64,000 bases of DNA. Source: Usnea hakonensis (lineage: Eukaryota; Ascomycota; Lecanoromycetes; Lecanorales; Parmeliaceae). Below, piece after piece: positions 31,769 to 42,498 of the stretch. The stretch lies in contig BLJB01000051.1 of assembly GCA_013423325.1 (NCBI GenBank), positions 1-64,000 on the forward strand. The letters are read 5' to 3'. The position numbers and the translations under genes were made by a program. Below the pieces are notes generated by a model. The model saw nothing but the letters and a program-made list of their open reading frames with translations, searched no databases and was not told the DNA's origin. The first letter of the stretch is position 1. The number at the start of each line of letters is the position of its first letter.

Positions 31769-32582
31769 ATTTTGTGCCCCTCTCTGTCGGCTCTTGTACC
31801 GGTCGACGGACCTGAGTGCTAATAATTTCGATTAGACCGCTAGCATCGACATCTGACCAGGATGACGGTCTAGCGTATGGAGAGTAGGCCTGACCGCGGA
31901 TCCACTCACAAATGATGCCACTCATTAATGATGAATATTAATTGGAAAAAGGTCCTAAATGATGCCGTTCACGATTTACGAATGTAAGTTGAAAAGTAGC
32001 TGCTCTGGACAATCGCATAGAAACGACCACTCTCCGGGCTCCTGCCACTTCATCAGCGCCGTCACTACTCTGTGAGACTCCCCATCTGAATAGGGAAATA
32101 CATTCGACCTTGGTGCACAAACTCTCAACTGAGAGTGGTACCTGAAGGTGTTGAAAGCTTCTAAAAATGAAAGTGGATTCGCCTATCGATCCTTGCATAA
32201 GAAAAGGCCATTGACAGTGAACTGCTAAAAGAAGCATAAATCTAAGTGAGGTATAGTGGGGGCGCCTCGTTGCACGGAGATGTTTGATGTTCGTCATATA
32301 CAGCTTTGGAACGTCCACTGACTGATCCAGCAAGGATTTAGTCGTTGTCATTTACACACGCTGGAGAAATAACAGCGGTTGATCGAATACTCTGGACAGG
32401 CACCGGCATTGGGAAGTGATTCTTTCGCAACAATACCACATGATTGCTTGAATGTAAGGAAAACTTGCCTCAGATGCTTGCCCATGAATAAAAGAAAGGG
32501 AACCGAGCAGCGAAGTAGAACCTAACAAGCTTGTATAAAAAGTTGGAAATATGCTGAACCTTATCTCGACATTTCAGATGGA
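31769..32582. other. intergenic, no gene supported
   Basis: A 137-codon minus frame is present but has no recognisable domain and an unremarkable composition. Nothing else is seen. Confidence 0.45.
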
Positions 32583-33008
32583 TCAATGATTTCTCAAGAT
32601 CTCGAGAGACTCGACGTCAATGGGAGCCTCTTGCGCAGTCAATAGTGCTTGTAAAACGTACTGACCGCAGACAGCGCACATTCCGAGGTTGATCTTCGGC
32701 TTTAGCTTGTTAGTTGCGGGATTGACCCTCATGTGTGCCATGTCAGACGAGACTGCAAGGTAGCCGTTAGCCGGACATCTCATATTTAGGTAGTAGAACT
32801 CGTTCACCTGAAAATCAGGTAGTCAGCCGCCCCCCACCCGCCCACCACATCGATTACACACACTGTTCGGGCTGCGTAAGCCTTGAGCAAATTCCACAGT
32901 TGTCCCCGAAGGAGTTGTTTTGGGTCCATCACTGGTCATTACGCGGTCACTTATTTGACTGCTAGTGGGCGTTGCATCGCATCCACCACCTAGAATGACG
33001 GCCTTCAT
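32583..33008 (-). CDS. small hypothetical protein with paired cysteines
   Basis: Two proposed exons (32862-33008, 32583-32807) give 123 aa. The intron has a strong branch/acceptor (CTGAC...TTTTCAG) and a GTGTGT donor. Exon 2 encodes MRCPANGYLAVSSDMAH and GMCAVCGQYVLQALL, with a CxxC pair and one more Cys that could form a zinc-binding knuckle. I do not recognise the family. Start taken at the first ATG (33008). The strong acceptor and the uninterrupted exon 2 are the main support. Confidence 0.45.
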
Positions 33009-33094
33009 AGATTTAGGATCAGCATTGCTTCTCCAAGCCAAGGAGCCGGGTCATGAAACAGGTTTCAGGAAATCATTTGCCCTCGCAACGTGTC

Positions 33095-34360
33095 CTATAC
33101 ACATGCTCTGATCAACAGGGGTAAGGTATTCCGAAATGTACGAACCAGGTCGTTCTCGGTACTCTCAAGATGCCATCCACTGATCTCAGAGTCCTCAGCC
33201 GATTCGTATACCTCAAGCTCCACATAGTCCAAGCGAAGTAGTTGACCAGCTCGCTGCGCAACATCCCGCCAAGTATACGGGGTATTTGGCTCGAAGCCGA
33301 CATGATGGAAAAGGAGGGTTTTCAATGTATTCCGATGCCTCGTGAAGAATTTGAGCAATGTATCAGGATCGACGCGGACGCATCGAAGCTTCAGTGCTAC
33401 AAGATCGGGCCAGGTGTTGCCCAATAGTCGTTGAGTATGAAATACATCGAATACAATCCTCCACTGAGTGACTCCAAAGGTGAGGCGTGTGAGGCGCGTC
33501 ATAGATGCCAGAAATTGAAAAAGGGATTCGTAGTGACCTGTATTGTAATCTGTACGTTTGACTCTGGAGTTCACATCAATCTGCAGATTGAGTTCTGTAA
33601 TTTGGCGGAACAGATTCTGAGCAGTCTTCGCAAAGCTTGCTTGGTCAATGGAATTCGATGCCGTAAGCGATGATAAAGGTAAGCCCATCTTCAGTGATCT
33701 AGGATGGTCTTGCCAATTGCCGATGTGCAACGAAGCGAGACGTGTTCCCGCGGAACAAAGGGCTTGGAAAAGACGCTGAATACGGTGACTGTCCCACGGC
33801 TCGTAGTATGATTTGTTTTCCTTGTGATAAGACCAGTATGATGCATGCACCTGTGTCTCAGCCAGGTCCTGGGCGTGAGGGCCGATGGGATCCTGAACGG
33901 GAGAGAGATGCGAAGGACCTCCAACGACAGATACCTTTTTCAAGTTCGAAAGGTGGGGTAATCCTTGTAAGAGTACTGTGAGATCCTCTGAGGTCGCGCT
34001 TATTCGCTGCTGATGGTGGTAACACTGGCGAAAGGCATCGAGTGCTGCGCGATGGTCGGAATAGGACCACGCACGGTGCTCTGGTAGTCTCAAAGCGTGT
34101 GGCAGTGGCTTGAGCAGCCTCTTCGGTAGCTGGGTGTCGTCAAAGACCAAGTGTTTCACGCATGCAGAAATATGGGGCTCCCGGACAATTTCATTGAAAT
34201 TTCTGATAGGTTCAGAACGAGACGCAAAGTAGATCTGCTCAAAAAGATGCTCTGTACTGACGCTGGACCAGCGTCTACAGCAGAGTCGGACAAGCTTCAG
34301 GATTCGTTGTGGAAGCTCCTGGAAAATCTGGTGTAGTATCTCGTTTGGGATCTTATCCAT
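33095..34360 (-). CDS. F-box protein with leucine-rich-like C-terminus
   Basis: Single exon, 421 aa from ATG 34360, the Met directly before the F-box: MDKIPNEILHQIFQELPQ then LVRLCCRRWSSVSTEHLFEQI (~residues 1-45). The rest has spaced hydrophobic segments of LRR type (LSNLKKVSVVGG, LASLHIGNWQD, ITELNLQIDVNS, LTRLTFGVTQW, LVALKLRCVRV, LKTLLFHHVGF). A substrate adaptor for an SCF ubiquitin ligase is likely by family; the target is unknown. The open frame extends 43 codons upstream of this Met, but those residues look non-conserved. Confidence 0.8.
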   Translation of the reverse strand: MDKIPNEILHQIFQELPQRILKLVRLCCRRWSSVSTEHLFEQIYFASRSEPIRNFNEIVREPHISACVKHLVFDDTQLPKRLLKPLPHALRLPEHRAWSYSDHRAALDAFRQCYHHQQRISATSEDLTVLLQGLPHLSNLKKVSVVGGPSHLSPVQDPIGPHAQDLAETQVHASYWSYHKENKSYYEPWDSHRIQRLFQALCSAGTRLASLHIGNWQDHPRSLKMGLPLSSLTASNSIDQASFAKTAQNLFRQITELNLQIDVNSRVKRTDYNTGHYESLFQFLASMTRLTRLTFGVTQWRIVFDVFHTQRLLGNTWPDLVALKLRCVRVDPDTLLKFFTRHRNTLKTLLFHHVGFEPNTPYTWRDVAQRAGQLLRLDYVELEVYESAEDSEISGWHLESTENDLVRTFRNTLPLLIRACV

Positions 34361-35141
34361 GGGACCTAAGGTATAGTTCAGATTACAATGCTTCTCGAAA
34401 TGAAGAACCTGGCCCGGTCTTGGTGTGTAGTGGTACAAGAAGCCCGAAAGACGTAGACGATGCGACGAGCTTAGCGGCTGGAGTGACAAGTCGTGTCACG
34501 ACTTTGCCAGCCATTGATTTGCGAAATGAAAAGACAAGAAAAGACTCTTGCTACTTACAAGACTGTGTCACCACTGGTGTGCTGCTGGCGGAAGGCATGC
34601 TGATTTCAGCACAGCATCAGTCTGCCATGACGAATGTTAGCCTCAGGATGATCCCAACATGAGTCTCGTTCAGGTGCAAAAGACTCACTTGAAGTACCCA
34701 AATAGGTGTTTGATGATAGCGATTTAAGGAGGAAGGGAAAAGGATCGGAGGGGACGTGGTACGTACTGAAAATGTGCCGGATAAGCATTCCGCCGTCAAG
34801 AGGTGGGACTTATCCGCGTTATTTGGCTGGAACTCGACGAGTCGAACTGCGGAGTGTCGAAACGAAGACGCAAGGTCCTGTGCCACTCAATATTAGGCGT
34901 GAAGAGCGAACCATGGGTTCGTGACATCGCTGCGAGCAGTGGCAGCCTCAGTATTGTGAGGTGATTAATTTGACCAGTAGAGACAGCAACCTGATTATTA
35001 AAGTGACAGTCTTAAGACGTGTAAAGATGGAGAGGAAGCTTGAAGAATATAATTCGAACATGCAATTGGGGTATATGGCCATGAGCGGATATGAAATGAC
35101 GTGGTTTGACCCATTGAGGAAGGTCATTTTCTTCACATCGG
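34361..35141. other. intergenic, no gene supported
   Basis: Upstream region of the F-box gene and 3' flank of the dynamitin gene. Short frames only. Confidence 0.5.
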
Positions 35142-36612
35142 TCATGAATGAAACTGACGCATTCTCTCTTCCAGCTCCTTCACCCAGCCTTCAACCGTTT
35201 CGGTGTTTTCTTTTACCGTTAGCTCTCCCTGCCCCATGGTACTCTCCACCTTCTTCAAGCCCTCGCGCCAACCTTGCAACTCTTGCTTCATATCTTCTTG
35301 TTGTGTCTCCAGCTTTGACAAGGTCAGACTCGCCGTTGCAGCATCAGCATGAAATGAACGTAGAGACCTCAATCTGTCCAGGACAGACGGCAGTAGAGGC
35401 GCTAACGATTCGATAGTAGATAAAGTGCCGTAGAGTGCATTGATCTTCGATCTTTGCTCAGGATCATCGAGTACACCCGCACCTTTTGTTGGACCATTCA
35501 GGGAAGAGAAGTCTTCGCTCGAAGGGCTCAGAGCGTCTTGCGCTATTTTCGCAGCTTTCCTGGCTTGCTCGAGCCTCTGTGTGTCTTGCACCAATTGCTT
35601 TACGCCCCGGCTGGCTTTGTCAAGGAACGTGTCATTAGAATTACTGAGGGTTCCCAGCTGCTTGTCAAGCGTATCTAGGGTTGGGAGTATAGCTTTCAAG
35701 TGTGATCTGTCCTGTGTAGGCAGCGGAACAGCATCGAGACCTAATGCGGTCTCGATCAATGCCAAGCGCGAATCAAAATCGGAGACTTTGGACAATGCAT
35801 GTTCCTCCTGATAAGCTGATTCGTACGTGACTGTATACGTAGAACTGTCTGCCGCTTGTAGTGCTGGCTGAGACCCCGGCCCGTCCACTGAGTTCACTGA
35901 GGTCCTTGATGGTTCAGTTGCGGCCATGAGTCTCTTTGATAAGCGACTTGCAGCGCCAGCACTACTGCCAGCATCAGGTGGATCTACAGTCTCTAAGATC
36001 TGGCTCAAAGTATTCAGGCTCTCCACTTCACGATGCGACTCTTGTGCAGCTCCATCCTCTTTGTTTGCCCTTCTTTGCTCGAATTCTCCTTTCACCTCAG
36101 CTATTTCCTTTTGTAGCCGTGCGAGCTTCCTCTCTAATGACTCTGCCTCATCATCACTGGAGACCTCGATTCCATTGATGAGGCCGTTAAGCTCGGGGCC
36201 ATCTTTCCGTCGCTTTCTACTAGAAGAACGGTAGGACTTTCTTTTGCTATAAATTCGACTTGGATTCTGGGCATCGCGCTCCCCAATTGGCAGGAAACGT
36301 GTCCGAGCTTCGTCTGCATCCAGACGATGACGCACAATACCGCTGGCTTCGTCTTCGCCTTCGTGGTAAGAAGACGCGGGAGATTCGGAGCGAACAGTGG
36401 TAACAGTCTGTCGTACGATCATTAGGCGTAAAGACTAGGTAGCTTATTTCTTGAGGCTCACAGGGTGTGTGGAGGTGTCTTCTGTAAGGTCAGGGGTCTC
36501 ATAGATATCTGGTGCTGGATCCTAGGAGGCAGATGAGCATTCAATCCGAAGCAATCACAGTCGTAGCACTCACCAGATCTGGAAGACCTGCGTATTTCCG
36601 GACAGTCGACAT
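35142..36612 (-). CDS. DCTN2: dynactin subunit 2 (p50 dynamitin) homologue
   Basis: Three exons (36574-36612, 36462-36521, 35142-36407) give 454 aa. Dynamitin holds the dynactin shoulder to the Arp1 filament and is needed for dynein-driven nuclear and vesicle transport along microtubules. The tiny first exons encode MSTVRKYAGLPDL and DPAPDIYETPDLTED, the signature KYxxLPxxDxxPDxYETxDLxED that identifies the family. The rest is predominantly coiled coil (SLERKLARLQKEIAEVKGEF, LNTLSQILETV, FDSRLALIETALGLD, and a C-terminal heptad region near LETQQEDMKQELQGW). All junctions fall between codons. Head-to-head with a metallo-hydrolase gene, 538 bp apart. Confidence 0.92.
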
Positions 36613-37150
36613 TATGATGATTCTGAAGTGTATGGACCAGTGTGTTTTGCAAATTTGCCTACAGGCTATAAGGCTGCTCCATGCGGAGTATTGTTCTCCA
36701 CATACTCATAAATACCTTACTTTACTTTCCTTTGTCCTTTCCCTTATCATTTAGGGTTAGGGCTAGGGCTAGGCGTATCTGCTCAACTGTCGGCACATGG
36801 CAGCATCTTTCCGTGGTCATCATTGCTTTTCTTCCTAGTCTTGCATTTCCTGCATTTTCTTATCTACAAAGTTTGACTTGTGTTCTGGAACGACGCAGTT
36901 GCATCTCAAGTATGCAGTGTTCCAGACGATCTTGGTCTAGAATCTCCTACCTAACATATAGCGGTCCCTTTCGTCCACGACCACCCCGGAAGCATAAGGG
37001 AACTTTCCCCGCAATCTCCCTGATTCAGCATGCATGCTGACATGGATGTTGACTTTTACAACTTCAGGTTTGGCTCTTGCTTCTTTTTTGGTTGTGTTCA
37101 AGTACCTCTATCGTTGAGTGATATCGTCAGTCTGAACAGACACTACAACA
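36613..37150. promoter_or_regulatory. divergent promoter region dynamitin / metallo-hydrolase
   Basis: 538 bp between two opposite starts. It carries a telomere-type TTAGGG array (36751-36774) 139 bp from the dynamitin ATG. Otherwise it is pyrimidine-rich, typical of a fungal promoter. Confidence 0.45.
36751..36774 (+). repeat. interstitial telomere-type repeat (TTAGGG-like)
   Basis: TTAGGGTTAGGGCTAGGGCTAGG: two perfect and about two variant fungal telomere units. The complementary AACCCTAA is the telo-box bound by Tbf1/Teb1-type factors in some promoters; binding here is inferred. Confidence 0.85.
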
Positions 37151-38509
37151 ATGGCTGGCGACGAGATCAAACCCAAAGCGCACTCGCCCCTGAACCTCCC
37201 TCAATCCAGCTCTACGGTAGAAGTGTTCATCATTAATACCACGACCGACATTGTCGTACCGGCCAAAGCCTTCGTTGAACCTGTACAAAAGGGCCACGAG
37301 TTCATGAACATGCCCACGTTCGCGTTTCTAGTTAAGAACAAGAAATTGGATAAAACCATAATGTTCGATCTTGGATGCAGGAAAGACTGGTGGAATCTCT
37401 CCCCCGCTGGCTATGCGTCAGTTGCAAAGGGTCAGATTTACACTTATATCTCTACGTTATCGAAATTAAGGGGTCTTGATAGGTATACCTGGCCTCAACG
37501 TCACCAAAAATGTCAATGAGCTTTTGCGTGAAGGTGGTGTCAACGACCAGAAAATCGATGCTGTCGTGTGGAGTCATTGGCATTGGGATCACACCGGGGA
37601 TCTCACACTCTTCCCACATTCGACAGATTTATACGTTGGCCCTGGGTTCAAAGAGAATTTCATGCCTGGGTATCCGACCAACAAGGACAGTCCAACACTC
37701 GACAAGGACTTCAAGAATCGCGCCGTCAACGAAGTCTCCTTCGACGCCAACAGCAAAATTGGCGCTTTCCCTTCATACGACTTCTTCGGGGACGGTAGCT
37801 TCTATCTCCTGTACGTCTTCTCGACAACCAAGGCACCTCTTTTCAGTCCAACGATAAACTCTGAGATATGGCTTGGGAGAGTCCACTTTTCAAACGTGTC
37901 CAAGGCTCGCTATACCTACTCAAAGAATCAAAAGCTGACTGCAAAATCACATCCAGCAATGTCCCCGGCCATGCCATCGGACACATCTCCGCTCTTGCGC
38001 GCACGACGCCCGAAACCTTTGTCTTCATGGGCGGCGACATCTGCCACTTCGGCGGCTCCTACAGACCCACCACCTACGCCCCAATGCCCAGCACCATCCC
38101 ATCCTCCGTCCCCCTTGATCAACGTCTGCCGACCCCATGCCCGTGCTCCTTCTTCGCCGGCAGCCACCACGACCCGGAGAACCTGCGGACCTCGTCCTTT
38201 TACCTCGTGACGCAAGAGCCGGGAGGCTGGTACGTCGACCCTCCAACCGCCCAGAAGAGCGTCAAGAGTCTGGAGGAGTTTGATGCGGATGAGAATGTGT
38301 TTGTCTGCGTGGCCCATGACGGGGGGTTGATTCCCGTCGTGGATTGGTTTCCGGCAGGGACGATCAACGGCTGGAAGGAGAAAGGGTGGAAGGAGAAGAG
38401 TCGGTGGGGATTCCTGAACGAGTTACCCGTTGACGGGAAGCCGGGAAGGCCGTGGATTGCTCCGGGATTGGTGAAGGAGGGGAAGGTCTTGACTGAGGAG
38501 GAGCTGTAG
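37151..38509 (+). CDS. metallo-beta-lactamase-fold hydrolase (lactonase-like)
   Basis: Three exons (37151-37430, 37483-37810, 37957-38509) give 386 aa. The zinc motif SHWHWDHTGD (His125, His127, Asp129, His130) is followed by VPGHAIGHIS and FMGGDICHF, giving the further metal ligands expected of the fold; this fungal subgroup resembles N-acyl-homoserine lactonases and glyoxalase-II-like enzymes. Intron 2 is long (146 nt) but restores FYLLNVPGHAIGH. No signal peptide, so probably cytosolic. It starts in ACAACAATGGCTGG. Substrate unknown; the acidic/aromatic C-terminal 90 residues (GGWYVDPP, RWGFLNELP) are usual for this fungal family. Confidence 0.88.
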
Positions 38510-39191
38510 ACGGATCCCCGTCAAGGAATGGCTGGCTTTGGGGAGAAGCTGTGAGCTCATGGGTATTCATCTGTATTCGTTCCCTTCTGATGCACTATGC
38601 ACTTATTTTCCAGTCTCGCGGTACAGCTTTTTGGAACGCCATCATCAACCCGAATTTTTCATCTCATCAAATGGATTGCAATTCATACGAGACAACGTTT
38701 CCCGCCTCGCTAGTATTTCATGACCTCTTGTCTCAGACATTATACATACTACACGTCCCAAACCCCCTTCTCCATCTTCCATCCCCTTGTACTATATTGC
38801 TTGCTACAACGGAACCCAAGCTCCACCCAGAATCCCTACCACCCCCAAAAAAAAATTCGCTGAGCATTTGGAAAATAATCACGAGATCATCTGTCAAGGT
38901 TTTTCCTGGCAGCATCCCTTGAATATTCTTCCTACCATTCTCGTTCTCACCCTGTATGCATGACTTTTGCTGTATTTCTCGTACAGTTCCTGCTCCCTTT
39001 GGAGGACATCTATTCATGAGTGCGCTGTAGGTTTGTGTGTGAGTGTGTAAGTATGTATGGACCGTTCGAGCCCGGGGTTTGGAAAGCGGAGTGGGGAGAG
39101 GGAGACACTTGTGAAAGGTGGGTTGCAAAACCTCTGGAAGAGATGACTGTGCTGAGATTTGAGGTTCCATTATGCGTAATCCTTTTCCCCC
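38510..39191. other. intergenic, convergent 3' flanks
   Basis: No gene supported. Pyrimidine-rich, with a C4A9 stretch near 38846-38860. Confidence 0.5.
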
Positions 39192-41238
39192 TTATGCAGG
39201 CTCAGGCTCAGGCTCAGGCTCAACACTCGTACCAGCACTCGTACCCTCCAACATCCCCGCCCTTTTCAAAATACGTATCCTCGGTTCCATCTTCATCCCC
39301 ACCCACCATCCCTTCGTAAACAGAACCCTTATCAAACTCCTCGCCTTGCCCACACTCAACTCACCCACCAACCTCCTCACCCTAACCCGCAGCCCATCAC
39401 CACTCCCCAAACCATCCGCCCACGAACGCCGCACCGCGCGCACATCATCCACCGCCTGCTCCCAGCCCTCTTCGGGCCTCACAATCGCCATACCAGCATA
39501 GCCCTCCACCGTATCGAGGACCTGCCAACTGCCAATGACGCGCTCCGGCCTCTCCGCAAGCGCATAATCGAACCCTTCCCAAAACAGCGGATCCAACAAT
39601 CTCTCTTCGTCTTCCGTCTTATCGTACACCCAGAACGCGCCCTGCGCATCACCCAACGCGGGCGGCGCGCGTTCCATGAAACGTGTCACGCCCGTCATAC
39701 AAGCCAGTGTGTCCATGTGCACTTTGACAACCCCGGTGTCATTCGCCGCAAGCTCGTGCAGGCGATTCAACGCTTCAGCGCCTGGGTAATTGAGACGGGA
39801 GACGGCCAGCATACCGAAACTCGCTATGAAAGATGCGAGCGTTGATGCTATGAGGGCGAGAGAAAGCACGCGATAAACGAAAGATTTCGCCCGGCGGGTC
39901 CAGATCCAGCTGGCGCCCGCTGAAGCGACGGCGAGAGAAGGCGGGATGGTATAGATGATGAAACGCCATTCTTTGTGCGGTTGGAAGCTGTAAATCGCGA
40001 TGAAGAGTAGGTTGGGTAGGAGAATGTCGAGAGCTTGGCGGCGCAGGATAGGTACGCTGAGAGTAAAGGGGATACAGATCTGATAGACGAACGGATTGAA
40101 TAGGAGACGTGGAAGGGCCGAAGTGAAGTAGAAATGCCAGGGAGAAGTACCCCAGTTGGAAGACTGCTTCTCAACGATATTGTAGATGAAGCCGGTCAGC
40201 TCGGGCCACAGGGGCCAACGCTGCCAGAAGAAACTGTCCATAGGGACTGTGAGGGCGAGGCCGATGAATGCACCAAGCAGACCAGCTCGGAAGATCGGGA
40301 GGATTGGGAGGCGAATGTATGGTCGAAAGTAGAGATAGAGAGTCTGAGATGCCAGGAGGACGGCGATCTCGGAGCGAAAGACAATTCCGGCAATGGTAAG
40401 AAGAGTGAGGGCGAACTTCTGGCGTCGCCTGCTTGATCGAGCCGCAGGGCTTCGACCAGCATGAGGGAGGAGATTGCGCATGGCCAAAGTTGCTGATGGC
40501 TGTCAGACTATTCCGGAGACTACTTTAGAACTGATGTACTCACTCAATCCAAGAGCAAAGAAATTAGGCAGAGTTCTCGAGGCATAGTACATCATGTGAA
40601 ATTGGCTTGCCTGAAAGACGGCGAACCAATTGGCGGTGCTTCTGCCAAAAGCTCTGGCGACTCCATTGCGGAACACTATCATGCAGTAGGCATTGTAAAG
40701 TCCAAGCACAGTTCTAACTATATATTTTCACAATCAGCCTCTGCTATTTCCTGTTGCTCCTCCAACCCCACTTTGCAATTCGCTTCCCTAACCATCCACA
40801 TCCTGACTCAAGACTCACCGATCAACTGGCCCCTGATCTCCTCATCATAACCAGCTCCAAAGTGCAGAAACGGCCAACTCACGGCCGCCAACGACAGCGG
40901 GCCTACGAAAGTCCTCGGCACGGAGCCCGTGAAGGTAAGATGGTCATAACGCTCTCTCAGCCAAGACCCTGTATGCTCCCATTTAACACTCCACGGTAAT
41001 CCATTAATCAGGATATCATGGGTAGCCTGTATATTGAAAGACTCCTCAACCTTGGTGTATGGCGCGAGAAAGAGATGGATGAGGATGACGGTTGGAATGA
41101 GAAGGGAGACCAGTGTATCTGGCCCACTGAATCAGCCTGACAGTTGCCACTATAGAGAGGCATGGGAGCCGTCAGAATTTTCCAATACCTATGAGATGCC
41201 GCATCGAGGCCAATGTCACCAAGTTCAAATACCATCAT
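39192..41238 (-). CDS. ALG12: dolichyl-P-Man:Man7GlcNAc2-PP-dolichol alpha-1,6-mannosyltransferase
   Basis: Four exons (41220-41238, 40819-41118, 40544-40717, 39192-40492) give 597 aa. ALG12 (GT22) adds the eighth mannose to the lipid-linked N-glycan precursor in the ER lumen. Diagnostic blocks: APYTKVEESFNIQATHDIL with NGLPWSVKWEHTGS, TFVGPLSL, ASRTLPNFFALGL, FRSEIAVLL and the luminal SFQPHKEWRFIIY; many hydrophobic helices match a polytopic ER protein. The 19-nt first exon (MMVFEL) joined through the GGCCAG acceptor at 41119-41120 is the least certain part. The last exon ends in EPEPEPEPA, encoded by a GGCTCA hexamer repeat (39195-39222). Divergent from YOS1. Confidence 0.93.
39195..39222. 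repeat. (GGCTCA)n repeat at the ALG12 C-terminus
   Basis: Four to five copies of a hexamer that encodes Glu-Pro pairs on the minus strand, immediately before the ALG12 stop. Length variation would change only the tail length in steps of two residues. Confidence 0.85.
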
Positions 41239-41418
41239 TGACGGACAGCAGACGGATATTGTGAATATGAATATGCGCAAAGCTCTCTTGGCACCGTGTC
41301 AGCCCTACAAGGCACCGCTCTTTTCTCCGCAAAGTGCCAAAATTAAGTACTCTTGAGTACACGCGAGCTTCAAATTCTCCTTTCAAGCTGCCACATCCTC
41401 CATCCCCAAACGTCGAAA
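41239..41418. promoter_or_regulatory. compact bidirectional promoter ALG12 / YOS1
   Basis: Only 180 bp lie between the two start codons. An AGTACTCTTGAGTACA patch near 41346-41361 forms an imperfect palindrome. Both genes serve the early secretory pathway, so shared control is plausible (inference). Confidence 0.45.
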
Positions 41419-41995
41419 ATGATATTCTTCGGCCTAGGCAACCTCTTCTACGGTATTCGAACCCTTCCTTCCTGCAACAACCCATCCCCAAAAGCTCACC
41501 CTCTCCGCAGTGTCAATCCTTCTCGTCAACGCTGTCGCCGTACTATCAGAGGACAGATTCCTTGCGCGCAGTAAGAATAGTCTGGACTGTATACATTGGC
41601 GAATAAAATGTTTTCTGACTGGTAGCTAGTTGGATGGGGCAACACGCCTACCGAGCCGTCGTTTGGGGGATCCAATGACAGCGCGAGCGTGAAGGGGAAA
41701 TTAGTGAACTTGATCAGCAGTGTTCGGACGCTGATGAGGAGTAAGTTTGGTCCCTCGCTATGCATTATTTCTTTGATCAAGGGCGATTTGGAATGCCGGC
41801 AATGCCTATGTTCATGCGACAGAAATTGATCATGGTACATGGATGTGAGGAGTTCAAGGACGAATTTTTTTTTCTACTGGTGGCTCACCGTTGTTTGAAC
41901 GATAGAGAAAATGTGCTAATGAGCGCTTTCTTGCCATAGTACCGCTGATAGTTATCAACACTCTAGTCATAGTCTACGAGCTAGTGCTTGGGTGA
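41419..41995 (+). CDS. YOS1: Yos1-like ER-Golgi transport membrane protein
   Basis: Four exons (41419-41452, 41511-41570, 41630-41740, 41940-41995) give 86 aa. Yos1 is a subunit of the Yip1-Yif1 complex of COPII vesicles (human IER3IP1). Two hydrophobic helices flank a short loop: MIFFGLGNLFYVSILLVN, then NAVAVLSEDRFLARIGWG, the loop, KLVNLISSVRTLMRIPLIVI and NTLVIVYELVLG. The whole chain follows the family pattern and length, which fixes every junction, including acceptor CCGCAG at 41510 and the 199-nt last intron. Too split by introns to appear as a single open frame. Confidence 0.95.
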
Positions 41996-42498
41996 GCGGT
42001 TGAGCGAGAAGAATATTGAATCGGGGGAAAGGTGAGCAAGGAGAAGGTTGTGAGATACCCAGCTCAGTAGAGAATCAGATGATGAAGGAGAGACGACATT
42101 GACCAATAGTCTTTGTCCCTTCGAACACTTGGAGTAGTCAAAACCTACGATGCGCTCTGGCTGGCATTAATGGAAACATTCAGGCTTTGCCACAAGAGGT
42201 ACATCTCGTACAATCGTGTCTAGATCGATACTTGCTTCTTAACGTTCACCCATCCATGACGTACAAGATGCCATCTGCGAAGGTGCCAATCCAATGGATG
42301 CCTATCCAGCCGATCCCGCGTATCCAATTCCCGTAATCTACCGCCACATGCTCTCCTATATACATGTGATTGACTCTCGCTAAACGCCGCTTAGTGGTAT
42401 CATGATAGATGCAAATGCAAGGCCTCATACTAGAGACACATATTGTACAAGCGGTAAATGTGTGCCGAGAGCCTCGTGTTTTTGTATGTGAATTAATA
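41996..42498. other. intergenic, convergent 3' flanks
   Basis: No gene or RNA recognised between the YOS1 and creB stops. Confidence 0.55.

Noticed and set aside
31938..32351. 137-codon minus-strand frame
   Set aside because: Composition and lack of motifs suggest chance.
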